A stretch of 64,000 nt of DNA from CAKZNE01 sp002695025 (GTDB lineage: Bacteria > Bacteroidota > Bacteroidia > Flavobacteriales > Schleiferiaceae), in contig CAJWML010000001.1 in the NCBI GenBank assembly GCA_913043285.1, positions 620,001-684,000 of the forward strand, written 5' to 3'. Below are positions 18,202 to 25,696 of the stretch, one piece after another. The notes below the pieces were generated by a model. It worked only from the letters and a program-made list of their open reading frames with translations, searched no databases and was not told the DNA's origin. The stretch's first letter is position 1, and every line of letters begins with the position of its first letter. A program made the translations under genes and the position numbers.

Positions 18202-19463
18202 AAAACTGGAAAGACATACAAGAAGAAATACGGACCTCCAGAGAGCCCCTGAAAGAGGGATCATGGGACGAAATGTCTTCGATGCTCCGTGGAAACACAT
18301 TGGGCCGTAAGTGGCTATGGGGCTTGCTTCTAATCCCCTTGTTTTTGGGATTGGGAACCTGGGGTTATCTGAACAGGAAGCCTTCGGTTACCGAGCCTCA
18401 AATTGAAAAAACCTCACCGGTTAAAGCGGGAGCAACTGAAAACCGGGAGTTGCCTGCTACACAAACAGGCGTGAAAAGACCGAAGAACGTTGTAAACGAA
18501 GATACAGAAATGATCGCCCGCACAGGGGGTACCGATCATCAATCGCCTGATGCCTCACTACCAGGGCCGGGCAATACAAAACAGGAAAACATTAAAGAGC
18601 GAGACTTCTCTGAAAGTACAGGGCATTTTCAGGGAGAAGGAAATCTGCAGTGGACAGCCAAAGGTATAGCAACCTTAAATCTTCCTGAAAATCCGCAACT
18701 AAGCCTTAAAGACCTGTCCGGCTCAGGAGAAACCAATCCGGATAGTATTTTTCACCGGACAAATACGGCTAAACCCGGACGATGGGAAATAAGAGTGTTT
18801 GTCGGCCCTACGATTAGCCTTAATACCAGGAAGTATGATCCAGAAGAAGGGAAGACCCATAAGCAGTTTGACCAAGCCAATGATAATGCTGTTATACCTG
18901 GTCTTGGTTGGGATGCCGGGGCGGAGTTGCGCTACCGAGTATGGAAGAGTTTTCGCCTCAGTAGCGGCCTAGGCATAAACAAGGTGGTAACTCGGAATCA
19001 ATATGATTATACCGTTAATGAAATACCGGTAATTGATTCTGCTACAGGAAATATACTGGCCTATATCCCTGTCAATAGCGCACAAAGGGTGACACAGGGG
19101 TCCAATAACATCTACAATTTTATCAATATACCAGTAAGCCTTTATTATGAAAAGCCTTTGATGGGAAGGTGGACATTTACCGCTGAAGCAATACACCATA
19201 CCAGCATTCTTCTCAGTCAGTCCAGCTATAAGCTAAACTCCACCACCTTAGAAGTTAACCGGGAAGAAAGGGAGGAACTGAACAATATGATTAATGCTTT
19301 TCAGCTACGCTTGGGATTAAGATATAGGGTAGGGTCAAACTTTTACCTGGCTGTTGAACCATCTTATAGGGCCTATTACCAGGATGTCTTTAAAGATTCC
19401 CACGTAAGCTGGAAACCCAGGGATTTTTCAATAAGTCTTTCGGGAATTGTTAAACTTTATTAA
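18198..19463 (+). CDS. Anti-sigma-like membrane protein fused to outer-membrane beta-barrel
   Basis: This 421-residue protein combines three parts. Residues 1-35 are a short cytosolic segment with the 'P-x(4)-SWDEM' pattern typical of Bacteroidota anti-sigma partners. Residues about 38-58 form one transmembrane helix ('KWLWGLLLIPLFLGLGTWGY'). A polar, low-complexity linker follows, and from about 195 onward there are alternating beta strands with aromatic girdles ('EIRVFVGPTISLN', 'LRYRVWKSFRLSSGLG', 'FYLAVEPSYRAYYQDVF') like an OMP_b-brl porin-type domain. If both assignments hold, one chain would connect inner and outer membranes. The coupling to the sigma gene (ATGA) and the T9SS cargo gene 9 bp downstream suggests a surface-sensing unit. 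Sigma binding is inferred from context only. Confidence 0.75.
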   Translation: MKNWKDIQEEIRTSREPLKEGSWDEMSSMLRGNTLGRKWLWGLLLIPLFLGLGTWGYLNRKPSVTEPQIEKTSPVKAGATENRELPATQTGVKRPKNVVNEDTEMIARTGGTDHQSPDASLPGPGNTKQENIKERDFSESTGHFQGEGNLQWTAKGIATLNLPENPQLSLKDLSGSGETNPDSIFHRTNTAKPGRWEIRVFVGPTISLNTRKYDPEEGKTHKQFDQANDNAVIPGLGWDAGAELRYRVWKSFRLSSGLGINKVVTRNQYDYTVNEIPVIDSATGNILAYIPVNSAQRVTQGSNNIYNFINIPVSLYYEKPLMGRWTFTAEAIHHTSILLSQSSYKLNSTTLEVNREEREELNNMINAFQLRLGLRYRVGSNFYLAVEPSYRAYYQDVFKDSHVSWKPRDFSISLSGIVKLY

Positions 19464-19472
19464 TAAAATGTG

Positions 19473-21851
19473 ATGACCAAGTATCTACTAAAAATCTCAG
19501 TTTTTATTTTAACCGCAACCGCAACCTATGCACAGGTATGGCATCCGGTTGGTAACGGTTTGGGTTTGATACCCGGCTTTAAAACACACGTTTCTTCAGA
19601 TATATATAACGGAGAGGTCTACGTGGCCTATTCCAATAAGCTCGGTCCGTCCTATAATACGATAGTTGAGGTTTGGAATGGAGTGAGTTGGAATAGCTTA
19701 CCCGCATTACCCTCATCATCTTTCAGCGCACGTGATATCCTGGTAGTAAACGATACGGTATACCTGGCAGGAGATGACGTAAGCAATAATGGTGTAATCC
19801 TTTACACCTTTGATGGCATGGGTTGGACCGGGCATACCACCACAAACTTACAGGGGTGGGCTACATATGTAGGCCAATATAATGGGGATATCATAGTGGG
19901 GGGTGCTATAACTGTAGGCTCTATTGAAAAATATCTTGTGAAATTTGACGGGACCAATTTTCTGCCCTTTGGTAATATAGAAGGCACAACCAGTATCAAT
20001 CAGGTATACAACACGGTGGTTTTCAACAATGAGCTTTATGCCGGGACGGGATCTGGCACATCCTCGAGCTTCACGGATGCTATACGAAAATATGATACTG
20101 TTTCCGATTCCTGGAGCAGTCCGGTTCAGTTTCTTCAGGGAACTTCTTCCACATCTAATGATTTTAAGCTAATCACATATAATGGGAAACTGTATGCCGC
20201 TGAAGCATCACCCACGGTTAATACCGAACTCTTTGAAGTAAAAGGAGATTCCCTTTTGTTAGCCGGGCAGATTGACCATACGGTTTCAGATTTCACAATT
20301 TTTAACAGTATTCTCTATATGGTTGGTGATCCTGTGATGTCCGGAACCATTTCCATGAGCAGATACAATGGCGTTGGGGTAAGCCCGGTATTAGGGTCCC
20401 CTGCCAATTTGGGCGCGGTAGAGTCTATAAATAACAAACTGTATACTTTTTCCGCAAAAGCGGATATCCTCAATGGCCTTGACTATAACTACGCCTTTCA
20501 GAGTGCCCTGAACAATGTAGCTCTTTTGAAGGGTCAATTTTATAAAGATGCCAACAACAACTGTCAACCGGACGCTGCTGAAAAAGGACTGTCTTTTATG
20601 GCCTGCTCTGTAAATGGCAATAATTTCAATTCGGATTCCAAAGGATATTATTCAGTGGTATTGCCTCCCGGTACGTACCAACTGGACTCCTTAAGTGCAC
20701 TCAGTAGCCTCACAAAAAATTATGAGTTTAACTGCTCCTTTCCTGGCCCGGTAACTGTTTCAGGAAATCAGACGATCACCCAAAATGTTGCGGTTGCTAA
20801 TAATGTTCCCGTAGATGCACAAGTATTTATTACTCCCTGGCGTGGCTTTTCCGCACGTTATGGGTTCAGGGAGGTTTACCAGCTTGATTTTGGCAATGCA
20901 GGAAATACAGCGATCAATCAGGCAACGGTAAGGGTTACTATTCCTTCTTCGGTAAGCCTGGATGTAGCCGTTCCTTCCCCAGCCACCATAAATGGGGACA
21001 CATTAACGTATCATTTTACCAACCTACCGCCAGATAGCGTTGTTAAGGCTTTGATCCAGGTAAGGATCGATACTGCTGGCAACGTTATGGGAGACAGTCT
21101 CACATTTAGGGCTGACATCATAAGCGGAGTGCCGGGAGATGCTGATATTAGTGATAATTCAGATGTAATAAAACAGGTTATTTCAGGAGCATTTGATCCG
21201 AATGATAAAAGTGTAAGCCATGAGAGGATCTTACCTCATAGCAAGTATGTTGATTACCATATACGCTTCCAGAATACCGGAAACGATACGGCCAGGAAAG
21301 TAACTGTGGTGGATACCCTTGACATTACACTTCCTCTTACCAAAGTAGTTATTAAGTCGGCAAGTCACCCGTATCAGTTGAGGGTGGTAGGTAGTACCCT
21401 GATATGGGAATTTGACAACATTATGCTACCGGATAGCACTACCGATTATATTGGCAGTCAGGGGTATGTGCGGTTTTCGGCCGGTATAAACCCATCACTC
21501 TCTGTGGGGGATACCATTGACAATGATGCGGAGATTTACTTTGATTACCAGCATCCCGTACATACCAATCACGCTAAAACTGTCATTGTAAGCAACATCT
21601 CGTTGGTGGAAGCAAGGGAGGAGCATAAACTCCAGGTTTATCCCAACCCGGCCCGGGACATAATGCACATTAGAAACATGGCCGACCGCAGTCAGGAATT
21701 GGTATTAAGGGATGTGTCCGGACAAAAGCTGAAAACGATAAATATTGCAGGCATGACAGAAGTTAGTTGTGATATGAGCAGCTTGCCGGTTGGGGTTTAT
21801 TTCCTGTCGTCACAAAACGAAACCTACCGGATCATAAGGGCCAATCAGTAA
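19473..21851 (+). CDS. T9SS-secreted protein with propeller-like repeats and DUF7619 domain (paralog 2)
   Basis: This 792-residue paralog of the protein at 15074 has the same domain order. It has a signal peptide ending 'TATATYAQ', 'FDGMGW'-type propeller repeats, a SdrB-like segment 'GQFYKDANNNCQPDAAEKGL', an Ig-like module, DUF7619 (about 571-707: 'FDPNDK', 'IRFQNTGND', 'DNDAEIYFDYQHPVHTNHA') and a type A sorting domain ('VYPNPARDIMHIRN' to 'YRIIRANQ'). It is the third gene of the sigma/anti-sigma operon. I use ATG 19473; a GTG immediately before it is in frame but unnecessary. Conservation is higher in DUF7619 and the sorting domain than in the propeller, suggesting diversified ligand binding on a common chassis. 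Confidence 0.87.
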   Translation: MTKYLLKISVFILTATATYAQVWHPVGNGLGLIPGFKTHVSSDIYNGEVYVAYSNKLGPSYNTIVEVWNGVSWNSLPALPSSSFSARDILVVNDTVYLAGDDVSNNGVILYTFDGMGWTGHTTTNLQGWATYVGQYNGDIIVGGAITVGSIEKYLVKFDGTNFLPFGNIEGTTSINQVYNTVVFNNELYAGTGSGTSSSFTDAIRKYDTVSDSWSSPVQFLQGTSSTSNDFKLITYNGKLYAAEASPTVNTELFEVKGDSLLLAGQIDHTVSDFTIFNSILYMVGDPVMSGTISMSRYNGVGVSPVLGSPANLGAVESINNKLYTFSAKADILNGLDYNYAFQSALNNVALLKGQFYKDANNNCQPDAAEKGLSFMACSVNGNNFNSDSKGYYSVVLPPGTYQLDSLSALSSLTKNYEFNCSFPGPVTVSGNQTITQNVAVANNVPVDAQVFITPWRGFSARYGFREVYQLDFGNAGNTAINQATVRVTIPSSVSLDVAVPSPATINGDTLTYHFTNLPPDSVVKALIQVRIDTAGNVMGDSLTFRADIISGVPGDADISDNSDVIKQVISGAFDPNDKSVSHERILPHSKYVDYHIRFQNTGNDTARKVTVVDTLDITLPLTKVVIKSASHPYQLRVVGSTLIWEFDNIMLPDSTTDYIGSQGYVRFSAGINPSLSVGDTIDNDAEIYFDYQHPVHTNHAKTVIVSNISLVEAREEHKLQVYPNPARDIMHIRNMADRSQELVLRDVSGQKLKTINIAGMTEVSCDMSSLPVGVYFLSSQNETYRIIRANQ

Positions 21852-21865
21852 TTAAAACATTTGAA

Positions 21866-21891
21866 GATCCATTTTTTAAGTTGAGGAAATG
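21866..21891 (+). repeat. Shared 3'-UTR element, copy 2
   Basis: A 26 bp block, GATCCATTTTTTAAG followed by TTGAGGAAATG, lies just before the terminator of paralog 2. It differs from copy 1 (17459-17482) mainly by the length of the T run and one A/G change. Confidence 0.55.
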
Positions 21892-21906
21892 ACCCATTTC
21901 CTTAAG

Positions 21907-21931
21907 GCCCCCTGTACAGGGGGCTTTTTTT
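21907..21931 (+). terminator. Intrinsic terminator after paralog 2
   Basis: Perfect 8 bp stem GCCCCCTG / CAGGGGGC with a TA centre, extended by weak A-T pairs, then seven T. It ends the module 1 operon. Confidence 0.88.
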
Positions 21932-21990
21932 ATTGCTGTATATCAGGTGCTTAAATAAAAAATAATGAAATATTTTACCCTTAGGCAACT

Positions 21991-21998
21991 TACCTTTG
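21991..21998 (+). promoter_or_regulatory. -7-like box TACCTTTG upstream of module 2 sigma gene
   Basis: Exact TAnnTTTG match 19 bp before the ATG at 22018. This suggests the second sigma operon has a primary-sigma promoter, unlike the first. Confidence 0.5.
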
Positions 21999-22017
21999 CC
22001 TAAGGAGTGTCATTACA

Positions 22018-22599
22018 ATGACGGCAATCAAAACAATGGGAAAACTGCTACGACTACCAACTAACGAACAAAAATTGGTCAGGCAATGCCTGAAGGGCGA
22101 CAGTCGCGCCCAAAGGGAGTTGTACGACCGGTTTTGCGGACAGATGCTGGGCGTATGCAGGAGATATGTAAAAACCATTGAAGATGCCGAAGAAGTTCTT
22201 TCCAATGCTTTTATAAAGGTCTTTTCAAGACTGGACCAGTTTAAGGCTGAGGGCAACCTGGGAGGGTGGATACGCAGGATCATGATCAATGAGTCATTGA
22301 ACTACATCCGCTACCAGAAAAACCTTTTTGTAGAGGTGGAAGAAGAAAACCATTCTTCCCTCTCACACGAAAACCTAAATGATCAGTGGGAAGCTGAACA
22401 CCTGATGATGATGATCAATGAACTGCCGCTGGGGTACCGCACGGTTTTTAACCTGTACGCAGTAGAAGGGTATTCCCATAAGGAGATAGGTGATATGCTG
22501 GACATTTCTGAAAATACCTCCAAATCACAATTGAGTAAAGCCAGGAAAGCACTTCGCGATAAATTGGATAAGAACGAACTTTTATACAAGGAGCAATGA
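22018..22599 (+). CDS. ECF-type RNA polymerase sigma factor (module 2)
   Basis: This 193-residue ECF sigma factor is related to the one at 17647. Region 2 runs through about 20-95 ('QCLKGDSRAQRELYDRFCGQ', 'GNLGGWIRRIMINESLNYIR') and region 4 through about 125-187 ('ELPLGYRTVFNLYAVEGYSH', 'TSKSQLSKARKALRDKL'). ATG at 22018 and a second in-frame ATG at 22036 are both possible; the first lies at a good distance from the -7-like box. The stop overlaps the next start as ATGA (22596-22599), so sigma and its presumed anti-sigma are made together. Confidence 0.9.
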   Translation: MTAIKTMGKLLRLPTNEQKLVRQCLKGDSRAQRELYDRFCGQMLGVCRRYVKTIEDAEEVLSNAFIKVFSRLDQFKAEGNLGGWIRRIMINESLNYIRYQKNLFVEVEEENHSSLSHENLNDQWEAEHLMMMINELPLGYRTVFNLYAVEGYSHKEIGDMLDISENTSKSQLSKARKALRDKLDKNELLYKEQ

Positions 22600-23321
22600 A
22601 AGAAGAAAACCCGATTGACGAGCTCTTTAAAAGAGAACTTCAACACAAAGAGATAAAGCCTTCGGAGGCAGTATGGGCAAAAATAGATGCCGGCATAAAC
22701 CATACGAGTTCCGGTCGCAAAGGGTATTACTGGATGCGGGCAGCCGTGGTTACCCTCTTGCTGGGTGTGTCGTCCTGGGTATACTTTTCACAGAATGAAA
22801 GAGACTTGATGCATATTGAGCCCAGCCGTGGAAAGGTGTCTTCCCAGGAGCAGAATACCACGAAGGATAAAGCAGGAGCGGTTGATGAGCCAAAGGAAAA
22901 GGCTGCAGAAGGCGAGAAGAAGGAAAACCAGGCTGAGCCAACCAAAAGAAAGATCGAGCCTATTATCCGGAACTCTGCCACCCGTAACTACCACTTTGTA
23001 GAAACAGAACCGGCCTTGGTGGATGAGGCTCAATTGGCCGTTGAAGATGAATTTGAACCGGAAAGTGTTTCCCTGCAAGAAAAGACCCCTGTAAAGCCGG
23101 TAGTAAAATTCAAATACACGGTGCCGGTAACCCAAAAAAGCTTTTATGCTGCCAAGGAGGAAGAGAAAAAAGAAAAACCCGGGATTAAGGATAGAGTTGT
23201 AGCGTATGCTAATGATCAGTTCACCAACCTTCTGAATGGCGAGCCAGTGGAACTTCCTAAAACAGAAACCAAAGGCAAGCCCCAGTTGGAAATAAACCTG
23301 GGAAAACTATTTAACAACTAA
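22596..23321 (+). CDS. Anti-sigma-like single-pass membrane protein
   Basis: This 241-residue protein has a short cytosolic part with the 'KPSEAVWAKIDAGI' pattern seen in Bacteroidota ECF partners, one transmembrane helix at about 47-66 ('MRAAVVTLLLGVSSWVYF'), and a long Glu/Lys/Pro-rich periplasmic region with no recognised fold. It resembles the N-terminal third of the module 1 protein at 18198 without the beta-barrel. Anti-sigma function is inferred from the ATGA-coupled sigma gene. It is followed after 13 bp by the coiled-coil gene. Confidence 0.78.
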   Translation: MKEENPIDELFKRELQHKEIKPSEAVWAKIDAGINHTSSGRKGYYWMRAAVVTLLLGVSSWVYFSQNERDLMHIEPSRGKVSSQEQNTTKDKAGAVDEPKEKAAEGEKKENQAEPTKRKIEPIIRNSATRNYHFVETEPALVDEAQLAVEDEFEPESVSLQEKTPVKPVVKFKYTVPVTQKSFYAAKEEEKKEKPGIKDRVVAYANDQFTNLLNGEPVELPKTETKGKPQLEINLGKLFNN

Positions 23322-23334
23322 ACCCATCTACATT

Positions 23335-23820
23335 ATGAAAAGGATTTTACTAATCTGCGCCATAGCGCTGACAGGGACTGTGTTTGCCCAAACTGAAAAA
23401 AGCCATAATTCCGAAGCAATGCAAAAGCTCAACGCAGAGTTGGAAAAAATGGAGAAGGATGTACAGGATTTTACGGAAGACCTGGAGCGAAGGATTTCAG
23501 AGTATGACCACAGCAACTCCCTGAGCAAAGAGGAGCGGGAAGCCCGCGAAGAAGCCATGGAGAAACGAGCTGAAGAGTTTGAAGAACGCATGGAGGCTTT
23601 TGCGGAACGCATGGAAGTGTGGGCAGAAGAGAACGGCCCTAAGATGGAAGCCTGGACAGAAGAGAATGGGGAAAAGATGGAAGAGTGGGCACAGGCATTC
23701 TCACAAAAAATGCAGGCTTGGGCCGAAGAAATGCAGAAAGACCTTGAAGCTGGAATGAAGAACATGCCCACCCCTCCGGTACCACCCACTCCGGAAGACA
23801 ATGAGCCCAACGAAGATTAA
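23335..23820 (+). CDS. Secreted acidic coiled-coil protein with 11-residue tryptophan repeat
   Basis: This 161-residue exported protein has a signal peptide at 1-19 (ending TGTVFAQ). The mature part is almost wholly helical and very rich in Glu, Met and Ala. Trp96, Trp107, Trp118 and Trp129 are exactly 11 residues apart within units like 'MEVWAEENGPK', 'MEAWTEENGEK', 'MEEWAQAFSQK' and 'MQAWAEEMQKD'. This is a hendecad pattern, expected to give a right-handed coiled coil with a tryptophan stripe. The C-terminus is a Pro-rich acidic tail. I know no family for it. The next gene carries the same repeat, so the two may assemble through it. It lies in the module 2 sigma operon. Confidence 0.75.
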   Translation: MKRILLICAIALTGTVFAQTEKSHNSEAMQKLNAELEKMEKDVQDFTEDLERRISEYDHSNSLSKEEREAREEAMEKRAEEFEERMEAFAERMEVWAEENGPKMEAWTEENGEKMEEWAQAFSQKMQAWAEEMQKDLEAGMKNMPTPPVPPTPEDNEPNED

Positions 23821-23842
23821 AACAAACTAAAAACACACAAAA

Positions 23843-25156
23843 ATGAAAAGAGCATTGAAACTGGCAGGTGCGCTGATGTTCACAAGCACCCTTGCTTTTG
23901 CACAGCCTGAAAAGGACTCCCTGGAAGTGGCCATTGAAGGAAACCAGATTACCCTTCGGGCCGAAGACCTCCGCTCTCTGTCCGAAATGGACCTGAACAG
24001 GGTGATCCGTGAACTGGTGGAAAAGACCACTAAACTCCAACAAAAGCAAATGGAGCTTATTGATCGCGTGGAAGCGCAGCGCAGGAAAGGCGAGATTACC
24101 GATGAGCAGGCTGAAGAGATGAAAGAGGCTATAGTGGAGCGCACAGAAGACAGCATGGAAGTTATTGGTGACCTTATGGAAGACTGGGGCGAAGCCTATG
24201 GAGAGCGCTGGGAAGCCTGGGCAGAGCAGTATGAAAGCCAGATGGAGGCTTGGGAAGCCCAGATGGAAGCCGAGGCAGAAAGAGAAGGTGCCATAGGCAG
24301 TATACCTCCCTTGCCCCCCCTTCCGAGTATTCCATATGCCGAGGAAAACAAGACGGAAAGTGAGCCCGGGGAAAAGCGGAAGCAAAAGATCATTATTTCA
24401 GATAACGGTATAATTATCCAGGGAGGAGAAGATGATGACAAACCCTTTGCCCTCCGCTTTAAGGATGAGGAAAACGAACGGGATGGTGATGAGCATAAAG
24501 AGATTGACCGCACCGAAACCTACTTTGACATAAACTTCGGTTTTAACCAGCTGCTGGAAGACGGACAGTACTTTGTTTACGATGAGCCTGCCGAACAGAA
24601 TTTCTGGAAATCCACCGTATTTGAACTGGGCCTGGGTGGTAAGACGCGTATCGGTAACCCTTACAGTAAATATTACTTTAAGTGGGGAGGCGAGATCAGC
24701 TGGCATAACTTCCGCCTTTACGGAGATAACATTATCTATAAAGGAGCCAACCGCACGGATTTTGTGGCGGATACTAACAGCTATGCCAAATCTAAGTTTG
24801 AGATTACCTACATCAACATTCCCCTCATGCTTCAGCTGGACCTGAGCGATGTGGGTGAAATGGATGAGGCTTTTACCCTTGGATTGGGGGGGTACGTAGG
24901 TTTTCGCATTCACAGTGAACGGGAGACCGAGTTCAATGATTTTGAAGGAGCGAAGGTTGAAGAAGAACGTGAGAATGATTTTTATACAGTTCCTTTCCGG
25001 TATGGCGTGATGGCCCAGGTAGGCTGGCAAAACCTTAAGCTTACCGCAAAATATGACCTGAACAGCTTTTTCCAAAGCGGAAAAGGACCCCTTAACTTCG
25101 AGAATTTACCCGCCAACTACCAAATGGCAGCGGTTAGCATTGGGCTAACGCTCTAA
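23843..25156 (+). CDS. Exported coiled-coil / outer-membrane beta-barrel protein
   Basis: This 437-residue protein has a signal peptide (1-20, ending TSTLAFA). A helical region follows to about 150, in which Trp115, Trp126 and Trp137 again lie 11 apart ('MEDWGEAYGER', 'WEAWAEQYESQ', 'MEAWEAQMEAE'). After a Pro-rich linker and a polar stretch, residues about 215-437 read as a beta-barrel ('FDINFGFNQLL', 'YYFKWGGEISWHNFRLYGD', 'FTLGLGGYVGFRIHSE', 'VAQVGWQNLKLTAKYDL', ending 'VSIGLTL'). The barrel type matches the C-terminal part of the protein at 18198. The likely location is the outer membrane with the coiled coil in the periplasm. It is the last gene of the module 2 operon, followed by a terminator. 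Confidence 0.78.
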   Translation: MKRALKLAGALMFTSTLAFAQPEKDSLEVAIEGNQITLRAEDLRSLSEMDLNRVIRELVEKTTKLQQKQMELIDRVEAQRRKGEITDEQAEEMKEAIVERTEDSMEVIGDLMEDWGEAYGERWEAWAEQYESQMEAWEAQMEAEAEREGAIGSIPPLPPLPSIPYAEENKTESEPGEKRKQKIIISDNGIIIQGGEDDDKPFALRFKDEENERDGDEHKEIDRTETYFDINFGFNQLLEDGQYFVYDEPAEQNFWKSTVFELGLGGKTRIGNPYSKYYFKWGGEISWHNFRLYGDNIIYKGANRTDFVADTNSYAKSKFEITYINIPLMLQLDLSDVGEMDEAFTLGLGGYVGFRIHSERETEFNDFEGAKVEEERENDFYTVPFRYGVMAQVGWQNLKLTAKYDLNSFFQSGKGPLNFENLPANYQMAAVSIGLTL

Positions 25157-25181
25157 GACCAGCCGCATAATTTAGTTTCCG

Positions 25182-25209
25182 AAACCCGGGTACTTAACCC
25201 GGGTTTTTT
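25182..25209 (+). terminator. Intrinsic terminator ending module 2 operon
   Basis: Stem AAACCCGGG (25182-25190) / CCCGGGTTT (25198-25206) with a 7-base loop and a six-T run. The T run runs straight into the -7-like box of the next gene. Confidence 0.8.
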
Positions 25210-25216
25210 AATTTTG
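25209..25216 (+). promoter_or_regulatory. -7-like box TAATTTTG upstream of elaA-like gene
   Basis: Exact TAnnTTTG match, 5 bp before the ATG at 25222 and touching the upstream terminator. If used, the transcript would have almost no leader. Confidence 0.4.
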
Positions 25217-25221
25217 ATGGT

Positions 25222-25659
25222 ATGAGAATCAGCATCCGTGAATTTAAGCAGCTAAGTACCATTGAGCTCTACGATATTCTTGCCTTGCGCACCCGTATAT
25301 TTGTGGTGGAACAAAAATGTGCTTACCAGGAGGTGGATTATCACGATCAGCATTCCATACATATTACCGGCTATAACTATCAACAGCTGGTGGCTTATGC
25401 GCGTGTTGTGGCCCCGCACGAACTCTATGATGAGCCTTCCATCGGTCGTGTGTGTGTACACCCTGATTACCGGGGCATGCAGTTGGGAAGAAGGATATTT
25501 GAAATTGCGGTGAGCGAGGCTGAAAGCATGTATCCAGGCCAGGCTCTGAAGATACAGGCCCAGGTGTACCTCGAAGATTTTTATGCTACCCAGGGCTTCC
25601 AGACCATTACCCAGCCATACCTTGACTTTGGGATATGGCATGTGGACATGGTGAAATAA
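25222..25659 (+). CDS. elaA: ElaA-family GNAT acetyltransferase
   Basis: This 145-residue GNAT protein of the ElaA branch is marked by the N-terminal 'LYDILALRTRIFVVEQKCAY' and 'EVDYHDQHSIHI'. The acetyl-CoA binding loop follows 'IGRVCVHPDYRGMQLGRRIF', and the C-terminal segment is 'DFYATQGFQTITQPYLDFGI'. ElaA proteins are small cytosolic acetyltransferases without a settled substrate. It stands as a single gene between the sigma module and the convergent paaE. Confidence 0.85.
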   Translation: MRISIREFKQLSTIELYDILALRTRIFVVEQKCAYQEVDYHDQHSIHITGYNYQQLVAYARVVAPHELYDEPSIGRVCVHPDYRGMQLGRRIFEIAVSEAESMYPGQALKIQAQVYLEDFYATQGFQTITQPYLDFGIWHVDMVK

Positions 25660-25696
25660 TATCCACTTGGTTTAAGAATACCTGAACGACAGAAAA

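Noticed and set aside
24398..25075. 225-codon antisense ORF opposite the barrel gene
   Set aside because: It mirrors the codon pattern of a strongly supported gene; no motif of its own. Similar long antisense ORFs at 5330-5968, 28465-29154 and 40857-41438 were rejected for the same reason.
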